Part shown: positions 1 through 7,996 of the stretch, piece after piece
Position numbering within the stretch: position 1 is the stretch's first letter
Layout: each line of letters begins with the position of its first letter
NCBI GenBank assembly: GCA_964275585.1
Contig: CAXYCJ010000006.1
Coordinates: 186,001 to 250,000, forward strand
Reading direction: 5' to 3'
Source: D2472 sp964275585
GTDB lineage: Bacteria; Pseudomonadota; Gammaproteobacteria; Magnimaribacterales; D2472
Length of the DNA: 64,000 nucleotides
Program-made: the position numbers and the translations under genes
Notes under the pieces: model-generated
The model's input: only the letters and a program-made list of their open reading frames with translations
What the model was told of the DNA's origin: nothing
Databases searched by the model: none

Positions 1-2
1 AA

Positions 3-182
3 GCTTTCGTAGATAAGGCCGCTGGGATTAAAACAATAGCCTTCAAATACTTTGGTGCCGATATGCTCAAAGCAACAACTTATCTTGAATTGGACGATAA
101 TAAACCGGTTGTTGATGACAACCCTCAACCAATCCATGCTATTCAACCTAAAGAATATTATCAGTTAGAGTTGTTTTATTAA
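3..182 (+). CDS. C-terminal fragment of an unrecognised protein
   Basis: An open frame runs in from the left edge and ends at TAA 180-182, giving 59 residues with no stop. The tail is mixed hydrophilic and aromatic and ends in QLELFY. The start and most of the gene lie outside the window. I see no motif that names a family. It is probably real because the frame is open to the edge and is followed by a promoter-like sequence and a separate transcript. Function unknown. Confidence 0.5.
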   Translation, partial: AFVDKAAGIKTIAFKYFGADMLKATTYLELDDNKPVVDDNPQPIHAIQPKEYYQLELFY

Positions 183-209
183 ACTTTTCTAATTTATGGA
201 AAGTCATAC

Positions 210-237
210 TTTCCATTCATAGATTTACCTATATAAT
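210..237 (+). promoter_or_regulatory. Sigma70-like promoter of the candidate leader/small RNA
   Basis: TTTCCA (210-215, four of six matches to TTGACA) and a perfect TATAAT (232-237) are separated by 16 bases. Transcription would start near 243-246, at the head of a region that holds no long gene and ends in a strong terminator at 415-444. Confidence 0.45.
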
Positions 238-304
238 TTTAATAGATGTCGCATATTAAAATTACTAAGGGGATTTGCGTATGCTTGTTTCAATACCCTT
301 TCTC

Positions 305-310
305 AGGAGG
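305..310 (+). promoter_or_regulatory. Perfect Shine-Dalgarno sequence before a non-canonical start
   Basis: AGGAGG at 305-310 sits inside AGGAGGTGATC (305-315), which is fully complementary to the 16S rRNA 3' end. No ATG, GTG or TTG follows at a normal distance in a useful frame. The codon at the best distance (7 bases) is ATT 318-320. Confidence 0.4.
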
Positions 311-317
311 TGATCTT

Positions 318-362
318 ATTAGTATTTATAAAACATTAGAAAGCAGAGGGCTTGCCTTTTGA
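318..362 (+). other. Possible 14-codon leader peptide with ATT start
   Basis: From ATT 318-320 the frame encodes 14 codons, ending in ESRGLAF and stopping at TGA 360-362. It is supported only by the perfect Shine-Dalgarno sequence 7 bases upstream. ATT initiation is known from infC but rare. The stop codon lies at the foot of the first hairpin (from 360), as expected if ribosome position selects between the two hairpins. It could be chance. Confidence 0.25.
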
Positions 363-414
363 CAAGAGGTAACACTCTGAATTCGCCTGTCAGACTTATT
401 TAACTTTGACAGTT

Positions 415-444
415 AGAAGCCTCCTTCGGGAGGCTTCTTTTTTT
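415..444 (+). terminator. Strong intrinsic terminator
   Basis: A perfect 10-base stem (AGAAGCCTCC 415-424 with GGAGGCTTCT 429-438) is closed by a TTCG tetraloop (425-428) and followed by a run of seven T (438-444). It ends the candidate RNA that begins near 244. The CCTCC arm is also complementary to the GGAGG at 306-310, so an alternative long-range pairing is possible. Confidence 0.9.
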
Positions 445-548
445 GACCTAAATCTTAATTTCTTTGCTCAGAAATTAATCTCCTCAAAACCTTCAATACA
501 CACTATAATTTTGCTTTTTTATACCCAATAAATTAGATACCTATAGAA

Positions 549-1415
549 ATGGAACTAAAAAACTGGATTCTTCTTTTCGCCCTTGGATCGGTCTGGGGAA
601 GCGCATTTATGTTTATCAAAATATCTACAGTAGATTTTGGTCCAATTCTACTGGTAACTCTCAGACTGCTATTGGCAGGTATGCTATTTCTTCCATTCTT
701 AATTCAAAAAAAATACATATCTCACTTTCGATCTCTTTTTCCTGGAATAATAATTCTAGCAATTATTAATAACGCATTGCCATTTACAATGTTTTCATAT
801 GCCTCGCTTGGGGCTACATCTAATATGCTCGCAATTTTAAACGGATCCACCGCATTTATTACAATGCTAGTCGCATACTTTTGGTTAAATGAATCCATCT
901 CATTGAAGCAAGTTTTAGGTTTGATCATTGGATTTACAGGCATTCTAATACTTGTTAACCCTTTTAATGCATCTGCAACATTGATATCTAGTATGTGCGC
1001 CTTGATTGGCGCCTCATGCTATTCCATAAGTGGTAATTACATACAAAAATATCATTTGAATTCTAATAAGTTTGTTTTGATTGGCTGGTCTATGCTTTTT
1101 GGTGGCCTGTTAATGACCCCATTGGCAATTTTTAACCTACCAGATCACCTTCCTAGCACCAATGCTATCCTTGCACTTTTGTGGCTAGGTATTGTATCTA
1201 CTGGTCTTGCCTATCTGGGTTTTGTAAGGCTGATTGAGCGAATTGGTGCGGTGCGAACCTCTACAGTTACATATTTACTCCCTGTGTTTGGCATCTTATG
1301 GGGTTACATATTTTTAAATGAAGAAATCACATGGATTATTTTTGGAGGATTTATTTTTGTTATGATTGGTATGTACTTTGCCAATTCAAATGCACAGACT
1401 ACATTAGAGAAATAA
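549..1415 (+). CDS. EamA/DMT-family membrane transporter
   Basis: This 288-residue protein is almost entirely hydrophobic, with about ten predicted membrane helices in two repeated halves, as in the drug/metabolite transporter superfamily (EamA). Typical features are the N-terminal GSVWGSAFMFIK segment, the ALLWLGIVSTGLAYLGF segment in the second half and a closing helix before a short polar tail. Members export amino acids or metabolites across the inner membrane; the substrate cannot be read from sequence. A TATAAT lies at 504-509, without a convincing -35. The ATG at 549 has only a weak ribosome site. The rhodanese gene follows after one base, so the two probably share an mRNA. Confidence 0.85.
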   Translation: MELKNWILLFALGSVWGSAFMFIKISTVDFGPILLVTLRLLLAGMLFLPFLIQKKYISHFRSLFPGIIILAIINNALPFTMFSYASLGATSNMLAILNGSTAFITMLVAYFWLNESISLKQVLGLIIGFTGILILVNPFNASATLISSMCALIGASCYSISGNYIQKYHLNSNKFVLIGWSMLFGGLLMTPLAIFNLPDHLPSTNAILALLWLGIVSTGLAYLGFVRLIERIGAVRTSTVTYLLPVFGILWGYIFLNEEITWIIFGGFIFVMIGMYFANSNAQTTLEK

Positions 1416-1416
1416 T

Positions 1417-1776
1417 ATGAATTACACAGAGCATGAATTATCCAAAGCAGATGAGGTAATTCCGAGAGTAACTTTAGCGACATTCAACAATGATCAGAAT
1501 CATAAGGTTATGGTAGATGTTAGGCAATTAGAGGAGTTAGAGGCTTTAGGAACAATCAAGACTTCATTGCATATCCCTAAAGGAGTCATAGAGTTTAGAT
1601 TAAATAGCAATGAGGATATTAATTTTGATACGTCCATATATGTTTTTTGTGCCATAGGCGTAAGATCAGCTTTGGCTGGACATAATCTAAAAAAAATCGG
1701 CTATAAAAATGTATTCAATTTAGTTGGTTTTCAAGATATCCTAGATCAAGGCGCTGAGATTCAGCCCATTTCCTAA
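1417..1776 (+). CDS. Rhodanese-domain sulfurtransferase
   Basis: This is a single rhodanese domain of 119 residues. The active-site loop is YVFCAIGVRSALAG with Cys78 as the presumed persulfide carrier, and the upstream VMVDVRQLEELEALGTI segment matches the usual D-x-R-x-x-x-E-x region. There is no signal peptide, so it is cytoplasmic. It begins one base after the EamA stop and is followed 18 bases later by a VOC protein, suggesting a three-gene operon. Family members move sulfane sulfur to thiols or cyanide; the natural acceptor here is unknown. Confidence 0.85.
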   Translation: MNYTEHELSKADEVIPRVTLATFNNDQNHKVMVDVRQLEELEALGTIKTSLHIPKGVIEFRLNSNEDINFDTSIYVFCAIGVRSALAGHNLKKIGYKNVFNLVGFQDILDQGAEIQPIS

Positions 1777-1794
1777 TTACGGAGTAAAAATATT

Positions 1795-2187
1795 ATGTTT
1801 AGTCATATTATGGTTGGAGCAAATAACATAGAAGAGTCTAAAGCTTTCTATGATGCAATCTTTGGAGTTCTTGGCTGCGAACCAGGAATTATTTCAATCA
1901 ACCCGACAAATCAAACCCGATACATGTATATTCATGAGAGCAATGTCTTTCTTATCACCGAGCCAATTGATGGTCAGGCTGCCAGCCATGGTAATGGTGT
2001 CACAGTTGGCTTTAAAGTTCCTGATGAAGCGACTGGAGATAGGTGGCATGAAGCTGGTTTGAATGCTGGTGGTGTTACTTGTGAGGACCCTCCCGGAGTT
2101 AGAGAGGCCATGGGTGCAAAAATGTATTTAGCCTACCTAAAAGATCCTTCGGGCAATAAAGTTTGTGCATTAAAGAGGCTTGCTTAG
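1795..2187 (+). CDS. VOC-family (glyoxalase/bleomycin-resistance fold) protein
   Basis: This 130-residue protein shows the vicinal-oxygen-chelate pattern: an opening SHIMVGANNIEESKAFYDA strand-helix with a possible metal ligand His4, a central strand with HESNVFLIT, and a C-terminal AYLKDPSGNKVCAL. Such proteins include glyoxalase-like lyases and isomerases; the substrate is unknown. It is the third gene of the run starting at 549. Its last four bases overlap the end of the convergent gamma-glutamyltransferase gene, so no separate terminator fits between them. Confidence 0.85.
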   Translation: MFSHIMVGANNIEESKAFYDAIFGVLGCEPGIISINPTNQTRYMYIHESNVFLITEPIDGQAASHGNGVTVGFKVPDEATGDRWHEAGLNAGGVTCEDPPGVREAMGAKMYLAYLKDPSGNKVCALKRLA

Positions 2188-3866
2188 TATCCAGATGCCT
2201 GTCCATCTTTGCGGCTTTCAGAAGCACCAAAGTAGACATTATCTTTAAGCATGATGGCTTGATAGCCACCAAAAATTCCTTTCTCATATTTTATTCTATG
2301 TCCTAGTCTTATTAGCTCTTGTTCAATCTTTAATCCAAAACCTTTTTCCAAGCTTAAAGATCCTCCGTCTAGCATTATTTCATCAGTAGGCTGTGACGAT
2401 CCACTATGGACAATTCTTGGAGCATCTCCTGCTTCTTGAAGATTCATTCCAAAATCTACCATATTGATAATAATTTGAGCATGTGCCTGGGGTTGAGTAG
2501 CACCCCCCATTACACCAAAACTCATAAAGGGCTTACCGTCTTTCGTAATAAATGCAGGAATAATAGTGTGAAAAGGGCGCTTGCCACCAACCAAAGCATT
2601 TTTATGTGAAGCATCTAAGCTAAAAAGTTCACCTCTATCTTGAAGCATAAAACCAAGCCCTGGAGGCATCATGCCTGAGCCCATGCCGCGATAATTACTT
2701 TGAATCAATGAGATCATATTGCCGTATTGATCAGCGGCAGTTAAATAGATAGTATCTCCATTTTTTAGCACCCCAGCCTCATCAGATATTGCTGCTTTGG
2801 TAAAATTAATGTTTTTAGCTCTTGCTCTAGCGTAGTCTTTGGAGATTAATTCTTGAACTGGAATTTCTGAGAACCGAGGGTCTGCATAATATTTTGCACG
2901 ATCAGCAAAAGCTATCTTTTTGGCTTCAGTAAATAAGTGGATATATTCAGAGCTAAATAACCCCATTTTTGATAAATCAAACTCCTCTAATATATTAAGA
3001 ATTTGCAATGCTGCTATACCTTGCCCATTAGGTGGCAATTCCCAAACATCATACCCTCGATAATTTGAAGAGACAGGTGGAGTCCACTCTGCATGAAAGG
3101 AAGAAAGATCTTCGTAGGTTAACAAACCCCCCTCAGCTTGAATAAAATTAGCCATGGTATGAGCTACCTCACCTTCGTAGAATCCAGCTCTTCCATTATC
3201 AGCTATTAATTGCAGAGTCTTGGCTAACTGAGGATTTTTAAATATCTCGCCTTTTGTAGGAGTGGAACCATTTTTTAACCAGACGTCCTTAAAGTTTGGG
3301 TAGTCTTTAAATCTATCAACTGATCTCTCTAGGTAATATGCAATAGTTTCAGTTACAGGGAATCCATTGACTGCATAATCAATTGTTGGTTTAAACAAGG
3401 ATTTAAATTCTTGATTGCCAAATCTCTCGTGCAGTTGAACCCATCCATCCACTGCCCCTGGAACAGTTACTGGAAGAGGGCCATAAGATGGAATTTTATT
3501 TAAATTCTTAGATTTAAAATAATCAATAGATATATTTTTAGGAGCAGGCCCGCTGGCATTCAATCCATAGAGTTGTTTGGTTTTCGCATCCCAGACAATT
3601 GCAAATAAGTCTCCGCCTATACCATTGCCTGTAGGCTCCATTAGCCCTAGAGCAATATTGGCTGCGATAGCAGCATCAATTGCAGTCCCACCCTTTTTTA
3701 GAATATCTAAGCCTATTTGAGTGGCTAGCGGATGGCTGGTTGCAACCATGCCATTTTGCCCTATTACTTCAGACCGACTGGCAAATTTCTCTCCAGTCAA
3801 TCGATCAAACCCATAACCAGAAGTACTCATAAGCAATGCCATAAAAAAGTGTAATTTTAATTTCAT
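2184..3866 (-). CDS. ggt: Gamma-glutamyltransferase precursor
   Basis: This 560-residue protein has an N-terminal signal peptide (about residues 1-20) and the full gamma-glutamyltranspeptidase layout. The catalytic nucleophile of the mature small subunit is Thr372 in GDTIYLTAADQYGN, where self-cleavage would occur. The glycine-rich GMGSGMMPPGLGFMLQDRG segment that shapes the substrate site follows. The N-terminal part carries the family motifs GGTAIDAAIAANIALGLMEP and NGIGGDLF. Family members cleave or transfer the gamma-glutamyl group of glutathione in the periplasm, recycling glutathione or salvaging amino acids. It stands alone on the minus strand, between the VOC gene and tRNA-Arg. Confidence 0.95.
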   Translation of the reverse strand: MKLKLHFFMALLMSTSGYGFDRLTGEKFASRSEVIGQNGMVATSHPLATQIGLDILKKGGTAIDAAIAANIALGLMEPTGNGIGGDLFAIVWDAKTKQLYGLNASGPAPKNISIDYFKSKNLNKIPSYGPLPVTVPGAVDGWVQLHERFGNQEFKSLFKPTIDYAVNGFPVTETIAYYLERSVDRFKDYPNFKDVWLKNGSTPTKGEIFKNPQLAKTLQLIADNGRAGFYEGEVAHTMANFIQAEGGLLTYEDLSSFHAEWTPPVSSNYRGYDVWELPPNGQGIAALQILNILEEFDLSKMGLFSSEYIHLFTEAKKIAFADRAKYYADPRFSEIPVQELISKDYARARAKNINFTKAAISDEAGVLKNGDTIYLTAADQYGNMISLIQSNYRGMGSGMMPPGLGFMLQDRGELFSLDASHKNALVGGKRPFHTIIPAFITKDGKPFMSFGVMGGATQPQAHAQIIINMVDFGMNLQEAGDAPRIVHSGSSQPTDEIMLDGGSLSLEKGFGLKIEQELIRLGHRIKYEKGIFGGYQAIMLKDNVYFGASESRKDGQASGY

Positions 3867-3935
3867 GGTATGAGTTTATGCTACTTTCAGAGTTGTTTCT
3901 AATCAAGATATCTTATGACTTTTCTTGAAATTCAA

Positions 3936-4012
3936 TGGCACGCCCGGAGAGATTCGAACTCCCGACCCCTTGGTTCGAAGCCAAGTACTCTATCCAGCTG
4001 AGCTACGGGCGC
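3936..4012 (-). tRNA. tRNA-Arg (anticodon UCG)
   Basis: This 77-base cloverleaf includes an encoded 3' CCA (TGG at 3936-3938). The anticodon stem CTTGG/CCAAG encloses the loop CTTCGAA with anticodon TCG (complement of 3976-3978), which reads CGA and related arginine codons. The T loop GGGAGTTCGAATCTCTCC is normal. The terminal acceptor pair is G1-U72, while the paralogue at 27221-27297 has G1-C72. No good promoter is visible in the 26 bases before it, so it may be transcribed from within or beyond the zur gene. Confidence 0.93.
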
Positions 4013-4038
4013 ATGTTTGATTGACTATTGTAAAAGCA

Positions 4039-4470
4039 TTACAGACAGTTTTGACAAAAACCTTTTGCTTCAAGAATCTCTTCAGTAATCTTGAAACCGG
4101 CTTTTTTTGCTCTTTTTGCAATTTCTGTCGTTGCTTTATGAGAATGAAATTCTATAGCCTTTTTACACTTCAAACAAATTAAAAACTGAGCAACATGAGG
4201 TTTTTCTTGTCCATCACAAGCTATGTAAGTATTATCCGTTTCAATTCGATGTGCAAAACCATTTGAGCACAAAAAATCTAAAGCTCGATAAATCGTTGCA
4301 GGCTTAACAGAGGAATCTTTTTTATTTATACTCTCTAAAATTTCATAAGCCGTTTTTGGATTTTTTTGTCTTATCAATGCAGACATAATCTTACTTCTTG
4401 ATGAAGTTAAATTTAACTTTCTTTGCCCGCACAGTTCTCTGACTTTTGTGATTGTAATTGAGCTGCTCAT
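4039..4470 (-). CDS. zur: Fur-family zinc uptake regulator (Zur-type)
   Basis: This 143-residue Fur-family repressor has an N-terminal winged helix (residues about 10-80, with KPATIYRALDFL as the recognition region) and a C-terminal dimerisation domain. Structural zinc ligands appear as C99-x-x-C102 and C139-x-x-C142, and His92 and nearby histidines could form the sensing site. The C-terminal ILEAKGFCQNC pattern is closer to Zur than to Fur, which has a different spacing. Zur binds DNA when zinc is replete and shuts off zinc uptake. It diverges from the DUF3604 gene at 4592. I could not find a clear Zur box between them. Confidence 0.85.
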   Translation of the reverse strand: MSSSITITKVRELCGQRKLNLTSSRSKIMSALIRQKNPKTAYEILESINKKDSSVKPATIYRALDFLCSNGFAHRIETDNTYIACDGQEKPHVAQFLICLKCKKAIEFHSHKATTEIAKRAKKAGFKITEEILEAKGFCQNCL

Positions 4471-4591
4471 TTCAAATTAATAATAACCTGATGCAATAGC
4501 AACAGCTAGTTCTTAATATAAATACAGAGGGGGTTGAAGATTAATGCAATCATCAACATAATAATAAATCTATATAAATAGGAAAAATTGA

Positions 4592-6595
4592 ATGCATAAA
4601 ACTTCTTTAATCTTTTGCTTTGTATTTCTAGTTTCTAACTGTTCACAGCCTGCTGAAGAAATACCGCAAGACGGTTTCTTAAATATTGCTGGAGCTAGAA
4701 TTAGCTTAGCAAATCAAACACCTGTTAATTGGGATTTTATGGCTGTTGACCCATATATGAATATTAATCCTCAAAGCAGCGCAACTCGAGTACCGCTGTT
4801 TGGTGACCTTCATGTCCACACCCGTTACTCATTTGATGCATATATTTTTGGAACCTTGGCCACGCCCGATGATGCCTATGAATTTGCCAAAGGTAAACCC
4901 ATTAAACACCCAGGCGGTTTTGATGTCAGTCTTGAGAGACCTTTAGATTTTTATGGGGTTACAGATCATGGAACCTTTTTAGGTCAGGTTGCAGAAGCTG
5001 CAACACCGGGTAACCCTTATTATGATGCGCCTTCAAGTGCCGTGGTGAATGATCTGAATGCACCTGAAAACTTAAATATTTCTACCTTTAATAAGCGCCG
5101 ACAAGCGTTTGGCGGATTTCTAATGAGCACCATAACAGCTATAACGAAAGGGGAGCTAGATATCAATTATGCGAATTCTATTAGCAGAAATGCCTGGCAA
5201 GATACTGTTGAAGCAGCGCAGCGTCACAATGATCCAGGTACCTTTACAACATTTATTGCTTATGAATGGACGGCCTCAACACCTGTGATGGGGAACCTTC
5301 ATAGAAATGTTATTTTTCGAGGGGATGGTGAACTTATTCCATCCGTGCCATTTGGTCGAGCCAACTCCAATAATCCTGAGGGTTTATGGGATTGGATGGA
5401 TCGCTTGCGTGAGGATGGAATCGAGAGCATGGCCATTCCTCATAACTCTAATGGCTCTGGTGGAAGTATGTTTGAATTGGTGGATTCCAATGATAATCCA
5501 ATAACCAAAGAATACGCAGATCAACGCATGCGAAATGAACCCATTGTAGAAATCACTCAAGTTAAAGGGACGTCTGACACTCACCCTGCCTTATCAACCA
5601 ATGATGAATGGGCTGATTTTGAAATCATGCCTTACAAAGTTGCCACTATGGAAATCTCCGAGCCTAAAGGCAGTTATGTGAGAGATGCATTGTTGGAAGG
5701 TATCGCCATGGAGCAAAGAGAGGGCTTCAACCCCTATAAATTTGGTTTAATCGGATCAAGTGACACCCATACAGCTGCATCATCTCAACAAGAGGATAAC
5801 TTTTTTGCGAAAATAGGTCTGCTAGATGCTACGGCAGCCTTAAGAGGCTCTATACCTATGACTGATCCTGCTTTTTTATTGGACGAGGCTGGAATTGAAG
5901 AGGTAGCAGGCAAGAAGTACATGAACTCATCTGCGATCACCTGGGGAGCCTCAGGTCTTGCCGGTGTCTGGGCGGAGGAGAACACTCGATCAAGCATTTA
6001 CAATGCTTTCAGGCGCAAAGAATCTTTCGCAACGTCTGGCCCGCGAATGACCATTCGCTTTTTTGCAGGTTTTGGCATAGATGAATCAAAGATTGATGAT
6101 GCTGATTTAGTTGAGTATTTATACGCCAACGGCAAGTCCATGGGCTCAGATTTAGATGCCATAGCTCAGCAATCACCTAATTTCTTTGTGTGGGCTGTTC
6201 AAGATTCTATGACCGCTCCCTTGCAACGAGTTCAAATTATTAAAGGTTATATTGATATTAATGGAAAACCCCAAGAGGAAGTCTTTGATGTCGCTTGCTC
6301 CGATGATGGTACCGTTGACCCTATAACCAATAGATGCCCTGATAACAATGCCAAAGTTGATATATCTAATTGTGCCTTTTCTCAAAATGTTGGTGATGCA
6401 GAGATGAAAACTTTCTGGAGTGACCCAACCTTTGATGTAGATCAAAGAGCTTTTTATTATGTCAGAGCTTTAGAGAATCCAACTTGTAGGTGGAGCACTT
6501 GGGATGCTATTAGGAATAACGTAGAGCCTAGAGCTGATATGCCAAAAACCATTCAAGAGCGCGTTTGGTCTTCACCCATTCATTACATTCCTTAA
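4592..6595 (+). CDS. DUF3604 family PHP-like secreted lipoprotein
   Basis: This 667-residue protein begins with a hydrophobic signal and a lipobox-like LVSNC (Cys17); Asn at -1 is unusual. The body carries PHP-domain-type metal motifs: GDLHVHTRYSFDAY with His74 and His76, DFYGVTDHG, AIPHNSNGSGG and GSSDTHTAAS. These match DUF3604 proteins, which are predicted metal-dependent hydrolases found mainly in marine and environmental bacteria and have no settled substrate. It is followed 14 bases later by a secreted metallo-beta-lactamase-fold protein, so the two may act together outside the inner membrane. The ATG at 4592 is chosen because the signal peptide begins directly there. Confidence 0.88.
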   Translation: MHKTSLIFCFVFLVSNCSQPAEEIPQDGFLNIAGARISLANQTPVNWDFMAVDPYMNINPQSSATRVPLFGDLHVHTRYSFDAYIFGTLATPDDAYEFAKGKPIKHPGGFDVSLERPLDFYGVTDHGTFLGQVAEAATPGNPYYDAPSSAVVNDLNAPENLNISTFNKRRQAFGGFLMSTITAITKGELDINYANSISRNAWQDTVEAAQRHNDPGTFTTFIAYEWTASTPVMGNLHRNVIFRGDGELIPSVPFGRANSNNPEGLWDWMDRLREDGIESMAIPHNSNGSGGSMFELVDSNDNPITKEYADQRMRNEPIVEITQVKGTSDTHPALSTNDEWADFEIMPYKVATMEISEPKGSYVRDALLEGIAMEQREGFNPYKFGLIGSSDTHTAASSQQEDNFFAKIGLLDATAALRGSIPMTDPAFLLDEAGIEEVAGKKYMNSSAITWGASGLAGVWAEENTRSSIYNAFRRKESFATSGPRMTIRFFAGFGIDESKIDDADLVEYLYANGKSMGSDLDAIAQQSPNFFVWAVQDSMTAPLQRVQIIKGYIDINGKPQEEVFDVACSDDGTVDPITNRCPDNNAKVDISNCAFSQNVGDAEMKTFWSDPTFDVDQRAFYYVRALENPTCRWSTWDAIRNNVEPRADMPKTIQERVWSSPIHYIP

Positions 6596-6609
6596 ACAGC
6601 TAACTCAAG

Positions 6610-7599
6610 ATGAAAAACCTTTCGGCATGGATGGCTTTGTTTTTAATTAGTGTTTCTAATCCTTTAGGTGCAGAAACTTTTAGCAACACAAACGACGATC
6701 AAAATGGGAAGTCTTTTGGGCAACTGTTGAGTTGGGTTTTTGATGGAGAGAAGAGCCCGAAAAAAATAGAAATAGAAACTTCTGATCAATGGCAAGCTCT
6801 AACAGGTGAGGATGAATCCTACGCAGTCTGGATTGGTCATGCAACATACCTTATTAATAATGGGGATATTAATATTCTGACCGATCCTATATTTTCTAAA
6901 CGAGCATCCCCCATTGGATTTTCTGGGCCAAAAAGAATGATTCCTCCAGTTATGTCTTTGACTGATCTACCAAAGATTGATGTTGTTGTGGTGAGTCACA
7001 ATCATTATGATCATTTTGATATGTATTCTTTAAAAAGACTCCATAAAATCAATCCTGAGACTATTTTTTTGGTACCTATAGGCGATAAAAAAAGATTAAT
7101 TAATGCAGGCCTAACTCACGTGCATGAGCTGAGGTGGTGGGAAAGCATGGAAGTAGGACAGTCGACCATTCATTTCACGCCAGTGCAACATTGGTCTAAA
7201 AGAGGCCTATTTGATCGCAATAAAAGTTTATGGGGCGGCTGGTTTATTGAATCGACTAATCTCAAGTTATATCACGCAGGAGACACCGGTTATTCCAATG
7301 ATTTTAAAAATACATATCAGAGGCTTGGAGCTCCGGATTACTCTTTTATTCCGATAGGAGCATACGATCCTAGATGGTTCATGAAAGACTCTCATGTTAA
7401 TCCTGAAGAGGCTGTTCAGGTAGCTTTAGACCTTCAAACACCCCATTCATTTAGCATGCATTGGGGAACTTTTACTCTGACAGATGAGCCGGTAGCAGAA
7501 CCCCCACAAAGACTTGCAGCAGAGTTAAAAGCAAAAGGCTTAAGCTCAGATTTTTTTCGCTCACCCAAGCCTGGTGAAGTCCTCTCTTTATCAAAATAA
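6610..7599 (+). CDS. Secreted metallo-beta-lactamase-fold hydrolase (NAPE-PLD/UlaG-like)
   Basis: This 329-residue protein has a signal peptide (cleavage likely after LGA, about residue 21). The zinc motif H-x-H-x-D-H is complete: SHNHYDHFD with His130, His132, Asp134 and His135. Downstream are VQHWS, YHAGDTGYS (Asp bridging both metals) and a C-terminal MHWGTF histidine. The arrangement fits the L-ascorbate-lactonase or N-acyl-phosphatidylethanolamine phospholipase D branch rather than true beta-lactamases. A phosphodiester or lactone substrate in the periplasm is possible but not shown. It probably shares an mRNA with the DUF3604 lipoprotein. Confidence 0.88.
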   Translation: MKNLSAWMALFLISVSNPLGAETFSNTNDDQNGKSFGQLLSWVFDGEKSPKKIEIETSDQWQALTGEDESYAVWIGHATYLINNGDINILTDPIFSKRASPIGFSGPKRMIPPVMSLTDLPKIDVVVVSHNHYDHFDMYSLKRLHKINPETIFLVPIGDKKRLINAGLTHVHELRWWESMEVGQSTIHFTPVQHWSKRGLFDRNKSLWGGWFIESTNLKLYHAGDTGYSNDFKNTYQRLGAPDYSFIPIGAYDPRWFMKDSHVNPEEAVQVALDLQTPHSFSMHWGTFTLTDEPVAEPPQRLAAELKAKGLSSDFFRSPKPGEVLSLSK

Positions 7600-7603
7600 A
7601 TCG

Positions 7604-7609
7604 TATAAT
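7604..7609 (+). promoter_or_regulatory. Perfect -10 box close to the DUF2237 start codon
   Basis: TATAAT at 7604-7609 ends six bases before the ATG at 7616. Transcription would begin at or next to the A of the start codon, giving a leaderless mRNA. No convincing -35 hexamer is present. Confidence 0.35.
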
Positions 7610-7615
7610 TATCAG

Positions 7616-7984
7616 ATGGATCAATTAAATGTTTTTGGCGAGGTAATGACTGTTTGCTGCGAGAGCCCTATGACAGGTTTTACGCGCAATGGCCACTGCG
7701 AAACCATGGAATCAGACCACGGCATTCATACTGTTTGTGTTCACATGACCGATGAGTTTCTGGCTTTCTCTAAGGCCCAAGGCAATGATCTATCAACCCC
7801 CATGCCTGAATACGGTTTCCCAGGACTTAAAGATGGCGATGACTGGTGCTTGTGCGCACCAAGGTGGGTTGAGGCCTATGAGGCAAATTGCGCCCCAAAG
7901 ATCTACCTAACTAAAACTCACGAGAAAACCTTAGAACTCGTCCCGTTAAAAATTCTCAGAGAATACGCTCTAGACATCAACTAG
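7616..7984 (+). CDS. DUF2237 family protein
   Basis: This 122-residue cytoplasmic protein matches the DUF2237 family in length and motifs: FGEVMTVCCESPMTGFTRNG near the start and the central segment ending in DDWCLCAPRWVEAYEA. It has several conserved cysteines (CC near residue 11, CLC near residue 80) that could bind metal, but no function is established for the family. The start at ATG 7616 is preferred over an in-frame upstream codon at 7574, because homologues begin close to this point and 7574 lies inside the previous gene. A TATAAT six bases upstream supports an independent, possibly leaderless transcript. Confidence 0.85.
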   Translation: MDQLNVFGEVMTVCCESPMTGFTRNGHCETMESDHGIHTVCVHMTDEFLAFSKAQGNDLSTPMPEYGFPGLKDGDDWCLCAPRWVEAYEANCAPKIYLTKTHEKTLELVPLKILREYALDIN

Positions 7985-7996
7985 TCAGTAAGATTT

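Larger units (their letters stand above)
244..444 (+). ncRNA. Candidate structured small RNA or attenuated leader
   Basis: This stretch of about 200 bases lies between a promoter (210-237) and an intrinsic terminator (415-444). Two hairpins compete for the same bases: TGACA 360-364 can pair with TGTCA 388-392 (with AGAG 365-368 and CTCT 375-378 extending it inward), or CTGTCAGA 387-394 can pair with TTTGACAG 405-412 next to the terminator. It also holds a perfect Shine-Dalgarno sequence and a 14-codon reading frame. The length is close to that of 6S RNA, but I could not recognise 6S or any other named family. It may be a stand-alone RNA or a leader that attenuates read-through into the EamA gene at 549. 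Confidence 0.4.

Noticed and set aside
305..315. Possible 16S rRNA 3'-end remnant, because AGGAGGTGATC is its exact complement
   Set aside because: The flanking bases on either strand do not continue into 16S sequence. A strong Shine-Dalgarno sequence explains the match.
345..370. prfB-like programmed frameshift site (GAGGG followed by TTTTGAC)
   Set aside because: The spacing to the slip codon is wrong and the +1 frame stops after three codons.
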